From: Streptomyces cyaneofuscatus
GTDB taxonomy: Bacteria; Actinomycetota; Actinomycetes; Streptomycetales; Streptomycetaceae
Length of the DNA stretch: 64,000 nt
Assembly: GCF_000718135.1 (NCBI RefSeq)
Contig: NZ_JOEM01000003.1
Coordinates: 301,621 to 365,620 of the forward strand
Direction: 5' to 3'
Shown here one piece after another: positions 60,207 to 64,000 of this stretch (position 1 is the stretch's first letter; the number at the start of each line of letters is the position of its first letter). The notes beneath the pieces were generated by a model. The model was given only the letters and a program-made list of their open reading frames with translations, searched no databases and had not been told where the DNA came from. The position numbers and the translations under genes were made by a program.

Positions 60207-60267
60207 GGGTACGATCGCTTTCCTGCTGGTGGACGGTATGTCCAGACCGTAGGAGCGCTCACGCGGA

Positions 60268-60294
60268 ACGAGGGGCAGGATTCCTGCCCCTCGT
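60268..60294 (-). terminator. Terminator after XRE regulator gene
   Basis: ACGAGGGGCAG (60268-60278) pairs with CTGCCCCTCGT (60284-60294), loop GATTC, just beyond the XRE gene stop. Confidence 0.85.
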
Positions 60295-60310
60295 CCAGGC
60301 GTTCGTCCCG

Positions 60311-61561
60311 CTAAGCGGCGAGCAATCCCAGCTGCCCGGCAAGGGCGGCGGCCCGCTGCCTCCGCGCGGGAAACTTCGACTCGGTCTCCTCCAGCACGAT
60401 CCGGCGGGCGTAGCCGTTGTACCGGATCGTCTCCGGAGCGGCCTGGTGCGCCCGCTCCAACGTGGCCAGAGCCGTCTCCGGCTGCCCGTCGAGGTGGTAG
60501 GCCCGCGCCTCCTCGATCCGGTGACGGGCCAGCCTGGGGCGGGACGGGATGGCGGTCCGGTCTGCGGCGACGGCCTGCCGTACGGACTCACCGCCCGCCC
60601 GGAGTTCAACGGCCACGGTCACCGCGTGGGCGCCCATGATGGCGTGGGAGAAGGAGGTCACCGGGTGGTAGTAGCCGGGGTCCAGCTTCTTCGCCGTCCG
60701 CTGCGCCTTGTCCCACCACCTCCACGCCGTCCCCGCTTCGCCACGGCGGGCGGCGGTGTACCCGGCCTCGAACTGAAGCGCCCCCGTGATCGCGCGTACC
60801 CGATCGTCGGCCTCGGGCAGGAACCGCTCCAGGTGAGCAAGCGCCCCCGTGGTCATCGCGTCCGCAGCGTCGAAGTGCGTCGGCCCGGTGTCCCGGTGAG
60901 CCTGCGCGGCAAGCCAGGCGGCCACCCCGAGGGCATGCGGGTCCTCGGATTCCTGCGCCGCGACCATGCCCCGCTCGGCGATACGCCAGAGGAGAGCGCT
61001 GTCGGGCTGGTAGGCCACGAAGAACTGGGCGAGGGAGTACGTCTCGGAAAGCACGGCCTGAGCAGCCCGCCTTTCCGCCGCACGGTCCGACTGTCGTACG
61101 GCGAGCTGCGCATCCCGGATGAGCCCGGGGAGCAACTCCCCGAGAACCTCGCGGTGGTTGGCCGTACGGTGCCGGGCGGCCCAAGCCCTGGCCAGCCGGG
61201 CAGCGAGGTGAGAGGCGGAGGGCGCCTCTTGATCACCTTCCAGCGTCAGGGCGTTGACCGCATCGCGGACTGCGGGAAGCCGGGGGTGTCCGGGACCGAT
61301 GAACAGGCTCACGGGCGGACTCTGGTCGCCGGTGAGGTCGGACAGATCCCGCACACGGAGCAGCTCGGCGATACGAAGGATGAGGGGGAGCCGCGGCATG
61401 CCGATCTCCCCCCGTTCGACCTGCTTCACCCAGGAGGGCGACATCCCCAGAAGCCCAGCCACGGTGGGGCGGCTCAGACCACGCCGGGTACGGAGGATCT
61501 GCATGCGTTGCCCGAACCCCAGAGGTTCGGCGTACGGGTCCGGGGTAGCGTCCTTCGGCAT
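60311..61561 (-). CDS. XRE-family regulator with TPR-like region
   Basis: 416 aa. N-terminal HTH (about 15-75: QILRTRRGLSRPTVAGLLGMSPSWVKQVERG), then a helical repeat region to the end (EAGYTAARRGEAGTAWRWWDKA; YHLDGQPETALATLERAH). This is the common Streptomyces XRE/TPR class, members of which often pair with small DUF or zinc-ribbon genes. Upstream of that operon on the same strand but separated by a terminator. Target genes unknown. Confidence 0.88.
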   Translation of the reverse strand: MPKDATPDPYAEPLGFGQRMQILRTRRGLSRPTVAGLLGMSPSWVKQVERGEIGMPRLPLILRIAELLRVRDLSDLTGDQSPPVSLFIGPGHPRLPAVRDAVNALTLEGDQEAPSASHLAARLARAWAARHRTANHREVLGELLPGLIRDAQLAVRQSDRAAERRAAQAVLSETYSLAQFFVAYQPDSALLWRIAERGMVAAQESEDPHALGVAAWLAAQAHRDTGPTHFDAADAMTTGALAHLERFLPEADDRVRAITGALQFEAGYTAARRGEAGTAWRWWDKAQRTAKKLDPGYYHPVTSFSHAIMGAHAVTVAVELRAGGESVRQAVAADRTAIPSRPRLARHRIEEARAYHLDGQPETALATLERAHQAAPETIRYNGYARRIVLEETESKFPARRQRAAALAGQLGLLAA

Positions 61562-61754
61562 GGCTTCGCCCCTCTCTGCACAGCTCGTCACTTCAGGGTA
61601 GGGCGCAAGTGCCTTTGGTGGACGCATAGTTCTCATCGCCCTACTGGCGTCACTCCCTCCACGCCGCTCGACAGCGCGGTACAGGAAGAGGAGCAGACCT
61701 GAAGGCCGCGCCCGATGTTCTCGAGTGTTAACGAGCCGCCACGAAAAATCGAGG

Positions 61755-62825
61755 CTAACTCGGGTCGGCCCCCGCCGATGGCCGACCCTCCTCCAAGGGC
61801 TCGCCAATCCGTGCGAGCACCTCGCGGGACAGCGTCTGGAACTCCTTGAAGCAGGTCTTCACGTACTGCTGGGTACTCCCCAGGGCGCCGTCGGCCGGCT
61901 TCAGATCGAACATGGGCTTCCTTGCGTCGTGCGCCAGAGGCATCAGGCTCCGGTAGTTCCGCATGGTCGCAATGCGATGCTCGTCGTTCTCGCGGACGGG
62001 CTGCGCCTCGTTGAGAACCGCCGAGGAGTAGACCCAGGGAATCCGTTTAAGCCACCGCTCGTACGCCTTGACCGGCCGGTCTAGGCGCATCTCCGGCTGC
62101 ATGATCACGTATCCGAGGGGGCGCATCTCGGCTTGGGGTGCTGAGATGTTCTGCGGCACCCTGGGGAGGACGAGCTGCTGCCAGTCGGCACGCCACTGGC
62201 GCAGCGTCGGTCCCAGGTTGCTGAGGCCCTTGAGCGAGAACAGGTCTGCGGCCAACGGCATCAGTACCGTGTCGGCGGAGATCAATGCGGCTCGGTTGAT
62301 CGCTCCCAGGTTGGGGCCGACGTCGATCAGCACGACGTCGGCGTCGACGGCCCGCGCCGCCTGCTCCATGATCCGGTGGAATGCCGTCGAGGTGCGGATG
62401 GCCGCGATATCGCCCGCGTAAGCTCGGGACCATTCATTGGACAGCTTGTCCTCGAAGCGGCTGAGATCGAGGCTGCCTGGCAGCAACCAAAGGTCCGGCT
62501 GGAGCCTGACAGGCTCGACAGCCGCGATGTCCCCCGTACCCTCGAGGATCGGACGGACGGCATCGGCGATGGTCTGGCCGCTGCGAACCCGTCCGACCCC
62601 AGGAAGGCCCGCTGGTACCGCGCCCTGATTGATGAGCTCGGAGGGGTTCTCCCAGAGCTCCTCAATCTCCGTCTCGTCCAGGCACATGGAAGTCAGGTTC
62701 GCCTGCGGGTCCAGGTCGACGGCAAGAACACTCAGGCCGAGGCGCCGGATCATGTGCGCCAGGTGGTAGGTGAGGGTGGTCTTCCCCACGCCTCCCTTGT
62801 TGTTGAACAGCGCGATCGATGTCAT
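61755..62825 (-). CDS. ParA/Soj-like P-loop ATPase
   Basis: 356 aa. Deviant Walker A FNNKGGVGKTTLTYHLA at the N terminus, then LAVDLDPQANLT and VLIDVGPNLGAINRAAL. It is of the Soj/plasmid-partition group but has no ParB gene beside it, and is not the oriC parAB locus. Coupled by an ATGA overlap to the AlbA_2/HATPase gene upstream. It may position cargo other than the chromosome, or belong to a mobile or defence cassette. Confidence 0.9.
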   Translation of the reverse strand: MTSIALFNNKGGVGKTTLTYHLAHMIRRLGLSVLAVDLDPQANLTSMCLDETEIEELWENPSELINQGAVPAGLPGVGRVRSGQTIADAVRPILEGTGDIAAVEPVRLQPDLWLLPGSLDLSRFEDKLSNEWSRAYAGDIAAIRTSTAFHRIMEQAARAVDADVVLIDVGPNLGAINRAALISADTVLMPLAADLFSLKGLSNLGPTLRQWRADWQQLVLPRVPQNISAPQAEMRPLGYVIMQPEMRLDRPVKAYERWLKRIPWVYSSAVLNEAQPVRENDEHRIATMRNYRSLMPLAHDARKPMFDLKPADGALGSTQQYVKTCFKEFQTLSREVLARIGEPLEEGRPSAGADPS

Positions 62826-63901
62826 GCGGCCCTCCTGACCACGACGACCCACGACGAATCGTCCACCTGGAACTCGGCGGGCGGATTCCCGTTGTCCTCC
62901 AGCGCCCTCCTTACTCGCCCGATGCCCCGGCCGAACCGGTTTACATACCCGAGCCCCTTCATCGCTGCTGCCAGGGACGGATTGCGGTAGTCAGTGACAC
63001 GGTCGAAGTTGTCGCCCCGGACCTGCCCGAACGGTCCGCCAGGGTTGGTGATCTCAATTCGGTCATCGAACCAGACGATCCGAGTCGGCGCGTAGGAAGT
63101 CTCGTAGTTTCGGTGCATGAGCGCGTTCATGCACAGCTCACGCAATGCATCGAGCGGGTAGTCCGGGTGGGGTGTCTCCCGGAAGCCGTCCTCCGCGAGC
63201 CTCGTCCGCAGATTACTGCGCATGAGGGGTTCCAGCCGGGCCGAGAGTCCTACCAGGTTCTGCCGGAGTTCCTGCTCATCCACGATCGGGGCGTCGAGGT
63301 CAAGACCCTGGTAGCGGACGAACTGTACGTAGGCCCCGGGTACATGACTGGTGGGGTCGAATCCAACCGCCAGCAAACCGAGCGTAGTCGGCGTGCCGCC
63401 AGGGGTCATGAGGTGTAGTGAGGAGAGCTGAAGGTCGATGGGGCGGCCGTTCTCCTCAATGACGTCCGGGGCGACCATGGAAGGTAGATACGACTGCCGG
63501 AACACATCCAGATCCAGGTCATCGACGCGGGCCAGCTCCATCGGGTGCGTATCGAAGGGACGGTCTTTGACTCGCCGCCGCTCAGCGAGAACCCGCTCGT
63601 CCTCCCGGTTGGCCTTACGCGTGGTGGGCCCAGGGCGAACCCAGATGACACCGTCGAACCGCACCGGCGGGGTCGTGGACGCGGTCACGTGGAGCCGGAC
63701 GACAGGTTTGCCTCGGTAGACAGCCCGATCAACCGTGAGGGACGGGCGGTCGAGGATGAGGCCGGAGTCCCGGATCTCGGTGAGCTGGAGGAGCGCGCGA
63801 TCGCTCAGGTCGACGTCGTCGACGGGCATACCCTTGTCGTCCACTCCCACGAGGATGTCACCCCCACCACGACCACTCAGGTCGTTGGCCAGAGCGCACA
63901 C
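62822..63901 (-). CDS. AlbA_2 (Schlafen-like) plus HATPase_c_4 protein, N-terminus incomplete
   Basis: 359 aa from a GTG at 63901. CALANDLSGRGGGDILVGVDDKG is the second half of an AlbA_2/Schlafen-AAA_4 domain, and LRELCMNALMHRNYETSYAPTRI with FDDRIEITNPGG is the HATPase_c_4 ATP site. Family members usually begin 30-60 residues earlier with an ExxxxEFK strand. In this frame a TAG stop at 63929-63931 blocks extension, so the start is either truncated, or frameshifted near the window edge. Probably nucleic-acid-binding ATPase or regulator. Coupled to the ParA-like gene. Confidence 0.82.
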   Translation of the reverse strand: MCALANDLSGRGGGDILVGVDDKGMPVDDVDLSDRALLQLTEIRDSGLILDRPSLTVDRAVYRGKPVVRLHVTASTTPPVRFDGVIWVRPGPTTRKANREDERVLAERRRVKDRPFDTHPMELARVDDLDLDVFRQSYLPSMVAPDVIEENGRPIDLQLSSLHLMTPGGTPTTLGLLAVGFDPTSHVPGAYVQFVRYQGLDLDAPIVDEQELRQNLVGLSARLEPLMRSNLRTRLAEDGFRETPHPDYPLDALRELCMNALMHRNYETSYAPTRIVWFDDRIEITNPGGPFGQVRGDNFDRVTDYRNPSLAAAMKGLGYVNRFGRGIGRVRRALEDNGNPPAEFQVDDSSWVVVVRRAA

Positions 63902-64000
63902 TGAACCGCTCCGGGATCGGTGGAGGCTCTATGCGTTGACTCCAGCCGCCGGTTGGGGCTGGTGTTGAGCGTAGTGGTTGGTCTCGTGCTCGTGGGGCGG

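Noticed and set aside
1..64000. Mobile element or prophage boundary
   Set aside because: No integrase, transposase, tRNA gene or att-like long direct repeats were found, though the right 10 kb has an accessory character.

Overview
The window is from a Streptomyces-like actinomycete chromosome. The DNA is very GC-rich, with the coding periodicity typical of the genus. Gene families fit as well: a mycothiol-dependent isomerase-like protein, a DUF6126 protein, PhoX with a PHO box, a DrrAB-type exporter and several XRE/TPR and PucR regulators. Five perfect 14-bp parS sites (GTTTCACGTGAAAC), at 5.3, 19.3 and 29.2 kb, beside metG, aspS and an acyl-CoA dehydrogenase gene, suggest a position fairly close to oriC. 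I saw no tRNA, rRNA, CRISPR array, transposase or integrase.

0-10 kb: the signal-peptide end of a secreted protein; a CmtR-type metal sensor with a cation diffusion exporter; a GntR regulator overlapping an MFS transporter; a maleylpyruvate-isomerase-like enzyme; a nitrilase-family amidase; parS sites; a LURP-one-related protein; a thioredoxin/NHL protein; a DUF6458 membrane protein; an M18 aminopeptidase; a Uma2 protein. 10-24 kb: long-chain acyl-CoA dehydrogenase, SseB protein, pirin, AI-2E-type permease, PAS/GAF/SpoIIE phosphatase, aspS, an L,D-transpeptidase-like lipoprotein, a second Uma2 protein, metG and a two-component pair. 24-39 kb: a TerF-like VWA protein, PhoX under a PHO box, an S4 protein, parS sites, membrane proteins, a flavin reductase, the DrrAB-type exporter, a large AAA/TPR protein, a universal stress protein and a reductase plus LLM monooxygenase operon. 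39.3-41 kb: a DUF6126 gene, then a Trp-codon leader peptide, attenuator and auxiliary tryptophanyl-tRNA synthetase.

41-53 kb, all on the minus strand, holds the most system-like block: a YqiJ/NfeD-type membrane OB protein, a flotillin, a 1,673-residue MoxR-like AAA protein annotated in its family as DNA repair ATPase, and a two-TM protein with two RCK/TrkA-N-like modules. A PucR regulator with paired palindromes in its promoter diverges from it. This looks like a membrane-surveillance or envelope-stress assembly. 53-64 kb: TerB, a KhtT/KhtU-type cation/proton antiporter, an ankyrin protein, four small exported proteins, an overlapping operon of two zinc-ribbon-like proteins and an aminoglycoside-phosphotransferase-fold kinase, an XRE/TPR regulator, and a ParA-like ATPase coupled to an AlbA_2/HATPase protein at the right edge.

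Two patterns cut across the genes. At least eight start codons lie 6-7 nt after a TANNNT hexamer, as expected for leaderless mRNAs. Short tandem repeats overlap the stop codons of at least five genes; one family carries a stem-loop with a compensatory base-pair change and supplies the stop codon of two unrelated genes.
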